Of a DNA stretch of 64,000 bases, positions 35,881 through 45,921 are shown piece after piece. The DNA is from Pantoea eucalypti (lineage in GTDB: Bacteria; Pseudomonadota; Gammaproteobacteria; Enterobacterales; Enterobacteriaceae). Position 1 is the first letter of the stretch; each line of letters opens with the position of its first letter. The translations under genes and the position numbers were made by a program. Location: assembly GCF_009646115.1 (NCBI RefSeq), contig NZ_CP045720.1:248001-312000 (forward strand), written 5' to 3'. Under the pieces are notes generated by a model, which saw nothing but the letters and a program-made list of their open reading frames with translations, did no database searches and had not been told where the DNA came from.

Positions 35881-36654
35881 TCAGGCAGGCGTAAATCGAG
35901 GATAAGGGATAAACCGGGCAGAAAGGCGGTTCATTTCGGGCGTGCCGACACTCACATGTGTGCTGCTTTTTTCCTGTGTGCCGGCAAGATGCGCATCCAG
36001 TCCCGCCGCTTTACAGAGGGCATAGCCCGCAGAAACGTCCCACATGCTGCTAAAACATTCCTGATAACCGTCGACGTAACCCAGCACGCTAAAGGTTAAA
36101 CCGACGGTGGCACAGCGATAGCGCACAACATTCCAGCCGTCGTCCCGATAGGCCTTTTCAATACAGAGCTGATGGGTGAAATCCCATGATGGACTGTCTC
36201 CAATCGCCACGGTTTTAAGCCCCCCGGCGATCACAGGCCGTTCAAAGGGTTCACCATTCAGATAAACACCTCTCTCTTTGCCGCCGCTCAGCATGAGGTT
36301 TAAAACGGGATGGACGATCACGCCCATAACCGGCTCGCCATCCTGCACATAGCCAACAGAAATCCCCCACAATGACGAGCCGCGCAGGAAGTTACTGGTC
36401 CCATCAATAGGATCAACAGACCAGTAGCTGGCGCTGAGCTCACCGCCATACTCTTCACCGATAACAGGATCCTGTGGGAAATGATCTCCCAGACGCTGCC
36501 GGATCAGATTTTCCACTTCCCGATCGGCTTCACTGAAGACATCCTGCGGCCTTTTTTCGCAGACCTCTAATTCACTCAGCTGTCTGAAATAGTCCAGAGC
36601 CAAAAGTGAAGCCTCTTGTGCGATACGTTCAGCAACCTTTAAGCGCGTTTCCAT
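35881..36654 (-). CDS. Inositol monophosphatase family protein
   Basis: Mg2+-dependent phosphomonoesterase of 257 residues, cytoplasmic. Motifs in order: DVFSEADREVE at about 38-48, GEEYGG at 66-71 (metal-binding Glu), DPIDGTSNF at 81-89 (two metal-binding Asp), and WDVSAGYAL near 205 (third Asp). The family covers inositol-1-phosphatase, histidinol phosphatase and others, so the substrate is open. Its position upstream of the importer and phosphodiesterase genes, on the same strand and facing a divergent ROK regulator, suggests it removes the last phosphate from the imported compound. Confidence 0.9.
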   Translation of the reverse strand: METRLKVAERIAQEASLLALDYFRQLSELEVCEKRPQDVFSEADREVENLIRQRLGDHFPQDPVIGEEYGGELSASYWSVDPIDGTSNFLRGSSLWGISVGYVQDGEPVMGVIVHPVLNLMLSGGKERGVYLNGEPFERPVIAGGLKTVAIGDSPSWDFTHQLCIEKAYRDDGWNVVRYRCATVGLTFSVLGYVDGYQECFSSMWDVSAGYALCKAAGLDAHLAGTQEKSSTHVSVGTPEMNRLSARFIPYPRFTPA

Positions 36655-36954
36655 TGTTTACCTGATGCATAAAAAGAAGCGTGTGTATGGAGGCAAAACC
36701 CAGTGCACAGCGAAAATACCCATCCGGACATCAGGCTCGCTTTTAATATAATGCTTACTGCATGATATTAGAGTGTCTCTCTGCTATGTTTCACTATTAT
36801 GATGCTTTTATGATCGCGATAAGCAGGGCAGGAGAGGCTGAAAATCAGCACATTTTACGAAAACATAAAGGCAGGGCCCTTTACTATTCGTCATGCATAA
36901 AAGCATGCTAGGGTATTAACAGAACCCATTATTAAATATGGTGAGGACAACGCT
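36655..36954. promoter_or_regulatory. Divergent control region of the phosphatase and ROK regulator
   Basis: 300 A+T-rich bases. Symmetric ATGC/GCAT elements recur: ATGC-N5-GCAT at 36751-36763, ATGCTTTTATG at 36802-36812, and ATGC-N6-GCAT at 36893-36906, whose right part is the inverted copy of the second. These spaced, A+T-rich dyads are plausible operators for the adjacent ROK protein. Binding is inferred. Confidence 0.5.
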
Positions 36955-38085
36955 GTGGTTCATGGATATTCCGCTGGTCATGATGTCGAACTTAATCGCA
37001 GTGAAAAACTCATTCTGGAGCTTGTCCGCCGTAACGATGGCATTTCCCGCTCCTCACTGGTTTCGCAAACCATTCTGAATCAGTCATCTGTTCACCGTAT
37101 TGTTGATACGCTGACCGAAAATGGCTTTCTCAGCCTGGGGGAATCGCCGTCCCAGGGAAGAGGCAAGCCCAGCCCGTCGTTATCACTGAATGCGAATGCA
37201 CGTTATGGTTACGGTATCTCTATTAACTCAGACAGTGTTGCCGCCAGCCTGATTAATTTCCGGGGCGGTATTACAGAATACTGCGTACTGGATACGCATC
37301 CGCGCGACCCTGCCCGTACCTTACTCAATATCAAACATCACTATCTGGATACCTTAAAACAATACGGTATTTCGCCAGAAAAAGTCTGTGGTGTGGGATA
37401 CAGCATGGCGGGCTTTCTTTATGATTCCCGAAAGTATTTCAATCCGCCTGAACCTTTAAAAAACTGGATGGGGATCGATCTGCGTCGTGAAATTACCATG
37501 TTATTTGATCGGCCGGTATGGATTGAAAATAACGCCACGACGGCGGCGCACGCTGAAGCCTTTTTAGGCGCCGGGCTGAAATACGATACGTTTGGTTATC
37601 TCTCTTTTAATTATGGATTCGGCGGTGGCATCGTGATTAACGGTAAACCGTTCCAGGGTGCATTTGGTAATGCGGGGGAGATCAGCCGTATTTTTACGCC
37701 GGAAGAGGGCAAGCTGCGGCCGGCTCTGGGGATCCTGATCGATCGGTTACGTCACGGCGGTATTGAAATTAAAGATATTCGCGATCTCAATCATAAATTC
37801 GATCCGGCCTGGCCGATTGCGCAACAGTGGGTAGAAGAGGTAACGCCAAACCTGCATCGGGCAATGGATGCCATGAATGCGGTGATCGATCCCGCGGCCA
37901 TTATATTAGGAGGCGAAATTCCCCGTAAGCTGGGCGAAATGTTCTTAGCCATGCCGCGGACGTGTTCGGGTAAACGCTGGGACATTTCTGCAGAATATCC
38001 GGATATTCTGCTAAGCGCCATTGAGGGAGACAGTTCGGCACTGGGCGCGGCACTGACGCCGTTGCGGGAAACCTATTTTAATTAA
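36955..38085 (+). CDS. ROK-family transcriptional regulator
   Basis: Regulator of 376 residues: winged helix-turn-helix at about 15-75 (SRSSLVSQTILNQSSVHRIVDTL), then a ROK sugar-kinase-like domain (GYGISINSDSVAASLINFRG; VENNATTAAHAEAFLGAG-like segment read as IENNATTAAHAEAF; GGGIVINGKPF). GTG 36955 has GAGGA eight bases upstream. The cysteine-rich zinc motif CGxxGCxE, usual after GNAGE in Mlc/NagC-type proteins, is missing here: the sequence goes on as ISRIFTPEEGK. It is divergent from the phosphatase gene and probably represses the whole minus-strand cluster until its ligand appears. Confidence 0.88.
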   Translation: MVHGYSAGHDVELNRSEKLILELVRRNDGISRSSLVSQTILNQSSVHRIVDTLTENGFLSLGESPSQGRGKPSPSLSLNANARYGYGISINSDSVAASLINFRGGITEYCVLDTHPRDPARTLLNIKHHYLDTLKQYGISPEKVCGVGYSMAGFLYDSRKYFNPPEPLKNWMGIDLRREITMLFDRPVWIENNATTAAHAEAFLGAGLKYDTFGYLSFNYGFGGGIVINGKPFQGAFGNAGEISRIFTPEEGKLRPALGILIDRLRHGGIEIKDIRDLNHKFDPAWPIAQQWVEEVTPNLHRAMDAMNAVIDPAAIILGGEIPRKLGEMFLAMPRTCSGKRWDISAEYPDILLSAIEGDSSALGAALTPLRETYFN

Positions 38086-38087
38086 GG

Positions 38088-38123
38088 CCGTTACCCGCAG
38101 AACAACGTTTCAGCGGGTAACGG
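38088..38123. terminator. Stem-loop between ROK gene and gor
   Basis: CCGTTACCCGC (38088-38098) and its exact reverse complement (38113-38123) flank a 14-base loop between two convergent genes. No T-run; probably a shared terminator-like structure. Confidence 0.5.
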
Positions 38124-38142
38124 ATGCGCATGAGGTGAGTTA

Positions 38143-39495
38143 CTAGCGCATTGTCACAAACTCTTCCGCTGCGGTCGGGTGGATCGCCACGGTGTTATCG
38201 AAGTCTTTCTTGGTCGCACCCATTTTCAGTGCCACGGCGAAGCCCTGCAGCATCTCATCCATGCCGAATCCGATGCCGTGAATACCAACAATCTTCTCAT
38301 CGGCACCCACACAGACCAGCTTCATGCGGCACGGCTGGCGATGCTGGGTGACCGCGGTGTACATGGCGGTGAACGACGATTTGTAGACCTTCACCTGGTC
38401 ATCGCCATACTGTTCGCGCGCCTGTGGCTCAGTCAGTCCCACGGTACCAATCGGTGGATGGCTGAAGACAACGGTCGGAATATTGCTGTAATCCAGATGC
38501 TCGTCCGGTTTGTTGTTAAACAGACGCTCAGAGAGACGACGGCCAGCGGCAACCGCCACCGGTGTCAGCTCAACCGCACCGGTGTTGTCACCCACAGCAT
38601 AAATGCCTGAGACATTGGTGTTCTGAAACTTGTCGACATTGATATAGCCTTTGTCGTTCAGCGCCACGCCCGCAGCTTCGATGTTGAGGTTATCGTTGGC
38701 TGGCTCACGGCCAATCGCCCAGACCAGACAATCGACAATATATTCACTGCCGTTTTCCAGCTGCAGCGTCAGGCTGCCATCGCTGTTTTTAATCACGGCT
38801 TTTGGAATGGATTCGGTGTGCAGCGCCGGGCCTTCCGTGTTCATCACTTCGACCAGCGTCTCGGTGAGCAGCGGATCGAAGCTGCGCAGTGGTGCATGTT
38901 TACGCACGAACAGGTGGGTTTCTGAGCCCAGCGCATTTACCACGCCGGCCAGCTCGACCGCGATGTAGCCCGCGCCGATCACGGCGGTGCGTTTTGGCAG
39001 GGCATCCAGCTCAAAGAAACCGTCGGAATCAATGCCGTACTCCGCGCCCGGAATATTGGGGTGAACCGGACGACCGCCGGTGGCGATCAGAATATGGTTA
39101 GCCGTAATAATCTCGCCGTTAACTTCAACGCTGTGCGCATCGACAAAGCGGGCAAAGCCTTTGATCACTTCAACCTTGTTCTTACCCAGCACGTTGTCGT
39201 AAGAGTTATGGATGCGGTCGATGTAGGCGCTGCGGTTTTTCACCAGTGTGGCCCAGTCGAAGCTATTCACCGTGGTGTCAAAGCCATAATCCGGCCCGTA
39301 GAGATGGATAGCTTCGGCGATTTGTGCAGCGTGCCACATGATTTTTTTCGGCACGCAACCCACGTTTACGCAGGTGCCGCCCAGCTCTTTTGCTTCAATC
39401 AGGGCACATTTCTGGCCATACATAGCTGCACGGTTAATTGAGGCGATGCCGCCGCTGCCGCCGCCAATGGCGAGATAGTCGAAATGTCGGGTCAT
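38143..39495 (-). CDS. gor: Glutathione reductase
   Basis: FAD- and NADPH-dependent homodimer that reduces glutathione disulfide in the cytoplasm. 450 residues from ATG 39495, the same as E. coli Gor, and near-identical to it. FAD loop GGGSGGIAS at about 11-19, redox-active pair in [18 protein letters not shown] loop [11 protein letters not shown] near 174, and the C-terminal active-site [12 protein letters not shown]. An in-frame ATG four codons earlier (39507) is rejected by comparison. Convergent with the ROK gene; the rlmJ neighbour expected from E. coli is separated by rbn and a CPBP gene. Confidence 0.97.
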   Translation of the reverse strand: MTRHFDYLAIGGGSGGIASINRAAMYGQKCALIEAKELGGTCVNVGCVPKKIMWHAAQIAEAIHLYGPDYGFDTTVNSFDWATLVKNRSAYIDRIHNSYDNVLGKNKVEVIKGFARFVDAHSVEVNGEIITANHILIATGGRPVHPNIPGAEYGIDSDGFFELDALPKRTAVIGAGYIAVELAGVVNALGSETHLFVRKHAPLRSFDPLLTETLVEVMNTEGPALHTESIPKAVIKNSDGSLTLQLENGSEYIVDCLVWAIGREPANDNLNIEAAGVALNDKGYINVDKFQNTNVSGIYAVGDNTGAVELTPVAVAAGRRLSERLFNNKPDEHLDYSNIPTVVFSHPPIGTVGLTEPQAREQYGDDQVKVYKSSFTAMYTAVTQHRQPCRMKLVCVGADEKIVGIHGIGFGMDEMLQGFAVALKMGATKKDFDNTVAIHPTAAEEFVTMR

Positions 39496-39623
39496 TGAAG
39501 TATCCATCCGGTTGCATAAAAAATTGGGGTTGAGTGTAACGCTGGAGGTCGAAATGACGCAAAGTTTGCGCCTATGATTGTAATAGGGTTCTGTTTTTTC
39601 ACTCGCTTACAGGGAAGCATACC

Positions 39624-40535
39624 ATGCACCTTACTTTTCTTGGCACCGGCGGCGGTGCTCCCAGCCTGCAACGTAACGTGACCTCCATTGCTTTTACCCG
39701 CGCGCTGAGTGGTGAAACCTGGCTGTTTGACTGCGGGGAAGGCACGCAATTACAGTTTATGCGCTCGAGCCTGAAACCGGGCAAGCTGGACAAGATTTTT
39801 ATCACCCATCTGCATGGCGATCATATTTTCGGGCTGCCGGGATTACTCACCAGCCGGTCGATGGCCGGACTGACCTCACCGATGACGGTCTATGGCCCCA
39901 AAGGATTAAAGACCTTTGTTGAGACGGCGCTGTCGATCAGCGGCTCCTACACCGACTACCCGCTGAGCCTTGTTGAGATTGAGGCGGGCTGGACGCTGGA
40001 TGACGGTGAGTTTCGTATCAGTGCCTGGCCGCTGAGCCATCCGGTGGCGTGTTTTGGCTATCGCATTGAACAGCACGATAAACCCGGCTTGCTGGATGCC
40101 GCGCGGCTGAAAGCGGAAGGCGTGCCCCGTGGCCCGTGGTTCCAGCAGCTGAAGCAGGGGGAATGTGTGACGCTGGAAGATGGGCGGGTAATCAACGGCG
40201 CTGACTATCTTGGCCCGGCGACACCCGGCAAAAAGCTGGCCATTTTTGGCGATACCGCACCGACCGACGTCGCGTTGCAAATGGCGGCGGATGTTGACCT
40301 GATGGTGCATGAAACCACGCTGGAGGCGGCGATGATGGAGAAAGCCAACGGACGCGGGCACTCCACCACCCTGCAGGCCGCCGACGTGGCAAAACGCGCC
40401 GGGGCAAAGCGGCTGATCGCCACCCATTTCAGCTCCCGCTATCTGGCAAAGGACATGAGCCGCCTGCTGGCGGAGTGCCAGACGATTTTTCCCCGCACTG
40501 AGCTGGCCTCGGATCTGGCCGTATTCACTGTTTAG
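39624..40535 (+). CDS. rbn: Ribonuclease BN / RNase Z
   Basis: Zinc metallo-beta-lactamase-fold nuclease that processes tRNA 3' ends and some other RNAs. 303 residues, the short bacterial RNase Z size. Motif II is [13 protein letters not shown]; other ligands appear in [10 protein letters not shown] (His), IFGDTAP (Asp) and [14 protein letters not shown] (His). The N-terminal [16 protein letters not shown] and [12 protein letters not shown] match E. coli ElaC/Rbn. The stop overlaps the convergent CPBP gene by 4 bases. In E. coli the gene is elsewhere, so its place between gor and rlmJ is a local difference. Confidence 0.95.
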   Translation: MHLTFLGTGGGAPSLQRNVTSIAFTRALSGETWLFDCGEGTQLQFMRSSLKPGKLDKIFITHLHGDHIFGLPGLLTSRSMAGLTSPMTVYGPKGLKTFVETALSISGSYTDYPLSLVEIEAGWTLDDGEFRISAWPLSHPVACFGYRIEQHDKPGLLDAARLKAEGVPRGPWFQQLKQGECVTLEDGRVINGADYLGPATPGKKLAIFGDTAPTDVALQMAADVDLMVHETTLEAAMMEKANGRGHSTTLQAADVAKRAGAKRLIATHFSSRYLAKDMSRLLAECQTIFPRTELASDLAVFTV

Positions 40536-41350
40536 TGATGCAGTGCCGGATAGGTAAAGAAAAGCAGATGGGTGAGGTTAAGGGCAAAGTGCAGGGCGGT
40601 CGCCAGCCATAACCGGCCGCTCCAGTGCCACGCCAGACCGTAAATCAGCCCGGCCAGGGAGGCGAATACCACCAGCAGCACGCCGCCCTGGATATGTGCC
40701 AGCCCAAACAGCAGCGAGCAGATCAGCAGCGCGGGCATCGCTCCCAGCGACTCTCTCAGCCGCTGTTGCAGATAGCCCCGGAACAGCGCCTCTTCGGCCA
40801 GCGAGACAAAGAACAGATTCGCCAGCATAAACGCGGGCAGCCACGGTGGATTGTGAAGCTCAAATGCCAGACCACCCAGCAGCACGGCACTACACAGCAG
40901 CAGCGGCACGGCGGTGATTAACGTCAGTGCGGCAATCCACGGATAACGCGGCGGGCAGGCACGAGCGCGGAACAGCGTCGGCAGGCAGGCCAGCAGCACA
41001 AAGGGGATCAGCGCTTTATCGGCGTTGAAGGAGAAACTGAACGGCAGGCTCCGGGCACCCGTCTGCACCTCATCGACCTGGAGGGGATTGTTAAAGCCAG
41101 GGAAAAGATGGAGAAACAAGCCCAGCGAAATCAGCACCAGTAGCGCTTCGCTCAGGATTTGCTGGCGGGAACGGATCGGGTCAAAGCGGCGCAGCGCGAC
41201 CAGTGCGGCGATCCCGCCCAGCAGCGGCAAGACCGGCCAGGTCAGAACCTGATGATAAAATCCCAGCAGCGCGGCGAGCGCTAACAGCAGTAGCGCCAGC
41301 CGCCGGGCGGGTTGCAGGGCGCCCAGCGCACCTGCCAGCAGAATCCACAT
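40532..41350 (-). CDS. CPBP-family intramembrane glutamic endopeptidase
   Basis: Membrane protein of 272 residues with about eight hydrophobic segments. The CPBP (Abi/CAAX protease) motifs are intact in the C-terminal half: [16 protein letters not shown] (the Glu-Glu and Arg), [11 protein letters not shown] (His) and [10 protein letters not shown] (His and Asn). These proteases cut substrates inside or near the membrane; in bacteria some serve peptide maturation or self-immunity. The gene ends six bases before the rlmJ stop region on the same strand order (rlmJ upstream, 6-base gap), so it is probably cotranscribed with rlmJ. Target unknown. Confidence 0.85.
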   Translation of the reverse strand: MWILLAGALGALQPARRLALLLLALAALLGFYHQVLTWPVLPLLGGIAALVALRRFDPIRSRQQILSEALLVLISLGLFLHLFPGFNNPLQVDEVQTGARSLPFSFSFNADKALIPFVLLACLPTLFRARACPPRYPWIAALTLITAVPLLLCSAVLLGGLAFELHNPPWLPAFMLANLFFVSLAEEALFRGYLQQRLRESLGAMPALLICSLLFGLAHIQGGVLLVVFASLAGLIYGLAWHWSGRLWLATALHFALNLTHLLFFTYPALHH

Positions 41351-41356
41351 GAGGAC

Positions 41357-42199
41357 TTATTCAGGAACGATCTGATTCACTGCATAGTGACCCGTTCCGG
41401 TCGGAACCAGTTTCTTGTGCAGCCACGGCAACAGGGTATTCATCTGATCGGCCAGCTTCCACGGTGGGTTAATCACGATCATGCCAGAGGCCGTCATGCC
41501 GCGCTGATCGCTGTCCGGACGGGCCGCCAGTTCGATCTGCAGAATATTGCGGATGCCGGTTGCTTCCAGGTCGCGCAGCATGTGTTTAATCTGCTGGCGT
41601 AACACCACCGGATACCACAGTGCAAAGACGCCGGTGCCAAAGCGTTTATGGCCTTCCTGAATGCCTTTCACTACCGCCTGGTAGTCGCTTTTCATTTCAT
41701 ATGGCGGATCAATCAACACCAGCCCGCGACGCGACGGCGGTGGCAGCTTCGATTTTAACTGCTGATAACCGTCGGCACGATCGACGCGCGCGCGGTTATC
41801 TTTGCTGAATTCGTTACGCAGCAGCGGATAGTCGCTGGAGTGCAGCTCAGTGAGTTGCAGCTTGTCATCTTCACGCAGCAGATGACGGGCGATCAGCGGC
41901 GAGCCAGGATAGTAGCGCAGCGTGCCACTACGGTTCAGCGCACGAATCGCATCAAAATAGGGCTGCAGCAATTCCGGCGCATCGGGCTGCTGCCAGATAC
42001 GTGAGATGCCTTCCAGATATTCACCGGTACGCTCGGCGTGCTCGCCGCTCAGCTGGTAGCGACCTGCGCCTGCATGGGTATCCAGGTAGAAAAACGGTTT
42101 CTCTTTCTCTTTCAGCGCCGTGATGATCAGGCTCAGAACGGTGTGCTTCAGCACGTCGGCGTGGTTGCCAGCATGGAAGCTATGGCGATAACTCAGCAT
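41357..42199 (-). CDS. rlmJ: 23S rRNA (adenine(2030)-N6)-methyltransferase RlmJ
   Basis: SAM-dependent enzyme that methylates A2030 of 23S rRNA. 280 residues, as in E. coli. N-terminal MLSYRHSFHAGNHADVLKH, FYLDTHAGAGRY SAM loop, PGSPLIARHLLR and the catalytic DPPYEMK motif near 165 are all present. Divergent from prlC with a 430-base gap; the CPBP gene follows after 6 bases. Confidence 0.96.
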   Translation of the reverse strand: MLSYRHSFHAGNHADVLKHTVLSLIITALKEKEKPFFYLDTHAGAGRYQLSGEHAERTGEYLEGISRIWQQPDAPELLQPYFDAIRALNRSGTLRYYPGSPLIARHLLREDDKLQLTELHSSDYPLLRNEFSKDNRARVDRADGYQQLKSKLPPPSRRGLVLIDPPYEMKSDYQAVVKGIQEGHKRFGTGVFALWYPVVLRQQIKHMLRDLEATGIRNILQIELAARPDSDQRGMTASGMIVINPPWKLADQMNTLLPWLHKKLVPTGTGHYAVNQIVPE

Positions 42200-42629
42200 T
42201 GTTTATCCTGTTGAATGTATAAGGTTTTAATTGATGGAAAATCAATTTATACCAATTATTACCCCACGTATTACCCACAGAACGACGCACAGCAACCGAC
42301 GCAGGAAAAGCATGAGAATCGGCGATTATATCAGGGATGACCCGCTGATGGGCCAGAAGCGTGATAACAAATCGGGATTGCAGAGTGCGGTTCAGGGTGA
42401 CGAGCTGAGTTTGCGGTTTTCAGGCGGGTAAACCGGCCGCAAAATCTGCCCGGCGCGCCCGCCAGGATTTCAGGCATCAGACAAAAGCAGGCATCTTCCG
42501 TGCGATCATCCGCGCGTTTCTTCCCCACCTCATCCTGGCTGCCATTGATTTTCGCTACACTAAGCCGCATGTTACTTAGATTGCGTTGCGCGACCCGCTG
42601 CGCCCCATACATCTCTAAAGGACTGCGCT
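42200..42629. other. Divergent gene-free region between rlmJ and prlC
   Basis: 430 bases with no convincing gene. A 66-codon frame at 42231 lacks a ribosome site and recognisable sequence. Promoters for both neighbours must lie here; a TACACT at 42554 is a possible prlC -10 element but has no clear -35. In E. coli prlC is heat-shock induced; I could not pick out a sigma32 site with confidence. Confidence 0.5.
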
Positions 42630-44672
42630 ATGACCAATCCGCTACTGACATCTTTTACGCTTCCCCCTTTTTCTGCCATCCAGCCTGAACATGTTGTTCC
42701 TGCCGTGACGGAAGTGCTGAGCCAATGCCGCGCAGAAGTCGAAAAAGTTGTGGCGCAGGGTGCGCCCTATACCTGGGATAATCTGGTTCAGCCGCTGGCG
42801 GAAACCGACGATCGTCTGAGCCGCATTTTTTCACCGGTCAGCCATCTGAATGCGGTAAAAAACAGCCCGGAACTGCGTGAAGCCTATGAGCAGACATTGC
42901 CGCTGCTCTCTGAATACAGCACCTGGGTCGGTCAGCATGAAGGCCTCTATCAGGCGTACCGCAATCTCAAAGAGGGTGATCAGTACGCGGCTCTGGATCT
43001 GGCGCAGAAGAAAGCGGTCGATAACGCCCTGCGTGATTTTGAACTCTCCGGTATTGGCCTGCCAAAAGATAAACAGCAACGCTATGGCGAAATCGCCGCG
43101 CGTCTCTCGGAGCTGGGTTCGGCTTACAGCAACAATGTGCTTGATGCCACCATGGGCTGGAACAAGCTGATCACCGATGAAAGTGAGCTGGCCGGTATGC
43201 CGGAAAGCGCCATGGCGGCAGCGAAAGCCCAGGCTGAAGCCAAAGAGCAGGACGGCTGGCTGCTGACGCTGGATATCCCAAGCTATCTGCCGGTCATGAC
43301 CTACTGCGACAACGCGGCGCTGCGTGAAGAGATGTATCGCGCCTATGCAACGCGTGCCTCCGATCAGGGTCCGAATGCCGGTAAGTGGGATAACGGACCT
43401 ATCATGGCGGAAGAGCTGGCGCTGCGTCACGAGCTGGCACAGCTGCTGGGCTTCGACTCCTACGCCGATAAATCACTGGCGACCAAAATGGCGCAAAGCC
43501 CGTCTCAGGTGATCGACTTCCTGAATGACCTGGCTGAACGCGCCCGTCCGCAGGGTGAAAAAGAGCTGGAGCAACTGCGCGCCTTCGCCCAAAAAGAGCA
43601 TGGCGTCACTGAACTGAATCCGTGGGATCTTACCTATTACGGCGAAAAGCAGAAGCAGCATCTCTATACCATCAGCGATGAGCAACTGCGTCCTTACTTC
43701 CCGGAAGAGCGTGCGGTTGCCGGTCTGTTTGAAGTGGTTAAACGCATTTATGGCATCAGTGCGAAGCAGCGTACCGACGTTGAGGTTTACCATCCGGACG
43801 TGAAGTTCTTCGATCTGTTCGATGAAACCGGCGAACTGCGCGGCAGCTTCTATCTCGATCTCTACGCCCGCGAGCACAAACGTGGCGGGGCGTGGATGGA
43901 TGACTGCGTGGGCCAGATGCGTAAAGCCGATGGCAGCCTGCAGAAGCCGGTCGCTTACCTGACCTGTAACTTTAACCGCCCGGTGAAAGGCAAACCTGCG
44001 CTGTTCACCCATGACGAAGTGATTACTCTGTTCCATGAGTTTGGTCATGGCCTGCACCACATGCTGACCCGCATCGAAGCGCCTGGCGTTTCCGGTATCA
44101 GCGGTGTGCCATGGGATGCGGTCGAACTGCCAAGCCAGTTTATGGAAAACTGGTGCTGGGAACCGGATGCGCTGGCGTTTATCTCGGGTCACTTTGAGAC
44201 TGGCGAACCGCTGCCGAAAGAACTGCTGGATAAAATGCTGGCGGCGAAGAATTACCAGGCCGCGCTGTTTATTCTGCGTCAGCTGGAATTCGGCCTGTTC
44301 GATTTCCGTCTGCACACCGAGTTTAATCCGGAGAAGGGCGCGCAGATTCTGGAAACCCTGCGCGAAGTGAAAAGCCGCGTAGCGGTCGTTCCGAGTCCGG
44401 AATGGGGCCGTTTCCCGCACGCCTTCAGCCACATCTTTGCCGGTGGTTATGCGGCGGGCTACTACAGCTATCTGTGGGCAGACGTGCTGGCGGCGGATGC
44501 TTACTCCCGCTTCGAAGAAGAGGGCATCTTCAACCGTGAAACCGGTCAATCCTTCCTGGATAACATCCTGACGCGTGGCGGTTCTGAAGAGCCGATGGAG
44601 CTGTTTAAACGCTTCCGCGGTCGTGAACCGCAACTCGATGCGATGCTGGAACACTACGGCATTCAGGGATAA
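42630..44672 (+). CDS. prlC: Oligopeptidase A
   Basis: Cytoplasmic zinc M3-family endopeptidase that degrades short peptides, including signal peptides. 680 residues, as in E. coli. The zinc motif HEFGHGLHH begins at residue 469, and the distal Glu ligand follows about 25 residues later ([11 protein letters not shown]). [11 protein letters not shown] near the N-terminus and MTRGG-like C-terminal segment [13 protein letters not shown] are typical. It is followed by rsmJ after 8 bases, the same order as in E. coli, so the two share a transcript. Confidence 0.97.
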   Translation: MTNPLLTSFTLPPFSAIQPEHVVPAVTEVLSQCRAEVEKVVAQGAPYTWDNLVQPLAETDDRLSRIFSPVSHLNAVKNSPELREAYEQTLPLLSEYSTWVGQHEGLYQAYRNLKEGDQYAALDLAQKKAVDNALRDFELSGIGLPKDKQQRYGEIAARLSELGSAYSNNVLDATMGWNKLITDESELAGMPESAMAAAKAQAEAKEQDGWLLTLDIPSYLPVMTYCDNAALREEMYRAYATRASDQGPNAGKWDNGPIMAEELALRHELAQLLGFDSYADKSLATKMAQSPSQVIDFLNDLAERARPQGEKELEQLRAFAQKEHGVTELNPWDLTYYGEKQKQHLYTISDEQLRPYFPEERAVAGLFEVVKRIYGISAKQRTDVEVYHPDVKFFDLFDETGELRGSFYLDLYAREHKRGGAWMDDCVGQMRKADGSLQKPVAYLTCNFNRPVKGKPALFTHDEVITLFHEFGHGLHHMLTRIEAPGVSGISGVPWDAVELPSQFMENWCWEPDALAFISGHFETGEPLPKELLDKMLAAKNYQAALFILRQLEFGLFDFRLHTEFNPEKGAQILETLREVKSRVAVVPSPEWGRFPHAFSHIFAGGYAAGYYSYLWADVLAADAYSRFEEEGIFNRETGQSFLDNILTRGGSEEPMELFKRFRGREPQLDAMLEHYGIQG

Positions 44673-44680
44673 GTCAGTTT

Positions 44681-45427
44681 GTGAAAATCTGTTTGCTCGA
44701 TGAATCAGGCGCCGGAGACGGCGCCTTATCACGTTTAGCGCAGCGCTGGCAGCTGGAGCACGATGAAGATGCGCTGCTGGCGCTGGTGCAGACCTCAACG
44801 CACCTGGAATTGCGTAAACGTGATGAGCCTAAGCTGGGCGGTATTTTTGTTGATTTCGTCACCGGCGCAATGGCGCATCGCCGTCGTTTCGGCGGTGGAC
44901 GCGGCGAAGCTGTCGCCAAAGCGGTCGGTATTAAAGGCGGTTATCTGCCGGATGTGGTGGATGCGACGGCAGGACTGGGGCGTGATGCGTTTGTGCTGGC
45001 GGCGCTCGGCTGCCGGGTGCGGATGCTGGAACGTCATCCGGTAGTGGCTGCCCTGCTTGAAGATGGTCTTCAGCGCGGTTATCAGGATGCGGAAATTGGC
45101 CCCTGGCTGCGCGATCGTCTGACGCTGATTCATGCGGCCAGCGCGCAGGCCCTGGGCGATATTACGCCGCAGCCAGATGTGGTCTATCTCGATCCGATGT
45201 ATCCCCATCGCCAGAAAAGTGCACTGGTGAAAAAGGAGATGCGGGTGTTTCAGTCGCTGGTCGGGCCGGATGAAGATGCGGATGCGTTACTGGAACCGGC
45301 TCGTCGACTGGCGAAAAAGCGTATTGTGGTCAAACGACCAGACTATGCACCGCCGCTGGCGGGTGTCGTGACACAGGCGGCTGTGGTCACCAAAAGCCAT
45401 CGCTTTGATATCTATCCCCCGCTCTGA
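44681..45427 (+). CDS. rsmJ: 16S rRNA (guanine(1516)-N2)-methyltransferase RsmJ
   Basis: SAM-dependent methylation of G1516 in 16S rRNA. 248 residues starting at GTG 44681. SAM loop [15 protein letters not shown] near 100, the acidic [11 protein letters not shown], and the catalytic [20 protein letters not shown] match E. coli RsmJ (YhiQ). The gene is 8 bases after prlC and ends at a bidirectional terminator. In E. coli dtpB lies between rsmJ and uspA; here it is absent. Confidence 0.95.
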   Translation: MKICLLDESGAGDGALSRLAQRWQLEHDEDALLALVQTSTHLELRKRDEPKLGGIFVDFVTGAMAHRRRFGGGRGEAVAKAVGIKGGYLPDVVDATAGLGRDAFVLAALGCRVRMLERHPVVAALLEDGLQRGYQDAEIGPWLRDRLTLIHAASAQALGDITPQPDVVYLDPMYPHRQKSALVKKEMRVFQSLVGPDEDADALLEPARRLAKKRIVVKRPDYAPPLAGVVTQAAVVTKSHRFDIYPPL

Positions 45428-45433
45428 ACGTAT

Positions 45434-45463
45434 AAAAAAAGCCGGCGTCGCGCCGGCTTTATT
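45434..45463. terminator. Bidirectional terminator between rsmJ and uspA
   Basis: GCCGGCG (45441-45447), TCG and CGCCGGC (45451-45457), with seven A before and TTTATT after, so it can terminate both convergent genes. Confidence 0.9.
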
Positions 45464-45483
45464 CATTTCGTTAAGCGTCTGAA

Positions 45484-45921
45484 TTACGCCTCGTCTTCAT
45501 CGCGCAACGGCACAATCAGCATGTCGATATGCACGGTATTGATCAACTGACGGGCTGAGGACATCAGCTTGCTCCAGAAATCCTGATGATGACCACACAC
45601 CACCAGGTCAACGTCATATTTCTTGATGGCATCAACCAGAACCTGGCCGAGGTCACCACTGCCGCTCAGTGTCTCACTGATCGGATAGCCCGCCGCATCT
45701 GACAACCCTTTCAGTGCGGCATGCGTCTCTTCAGAAATACGCTTCTGCATATCCCCTAAGTTGACATCAATCAGGCCGGTATAGAGGTCAGAATAATTCA
45801 CATCAACGTGAATCAGGGAAATTCTGGCATCGTAGGGACGCGCCAGCGAGACAGCCTTATCCACCAGCAACTGGCTTTCGGGAGAAAGGTCTACTGCAAT
45901 CAGGATGTGTTTATAAGCCAT
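45484..45921 (-). CDS. uspA: Universal stress protein A
   Basis: Cytoplasmic stress-response protein of 145 residues, induced in E. coli by growth arrest. [16 protein letters not shown] at the start, [21 protein letters not shown], and [20 protein letters not shown] near the C-terminus match E. coli UspA; as in UspA proper, the ATP-binding G-x2-G-x9-G(S/T) loop is not present. AAAGGAGT precedes the ATG. Divergent from uspB as in E. coli. Confidence 0.96.
   Translation of the reverse strand: MAYKHILIAVDLSPESQLLVDKAVSLARPYDARISLIHVDVNYSDLYTGLIDVNLGDMQKRISEETHAALKGLSDAAGYPISETLSGSGDLGQVLVDAIKKYDVDLVVCGHHQDFWSKLMSSARQLINTVHIDMLIVPLRDEDEA

Noticed and set aside
42231..42431. 66-codon frame in the rlmJ-prlC gap
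   Set aside because: No ribosome site, low-complexity Arg/Thr-rich start, no recognisable family.
43473..44798. 441-codon open frame antisense to prlC
   Set aside because: Long only because the complement of prlC lacks stops in that frame; no domain, no ribosome site.
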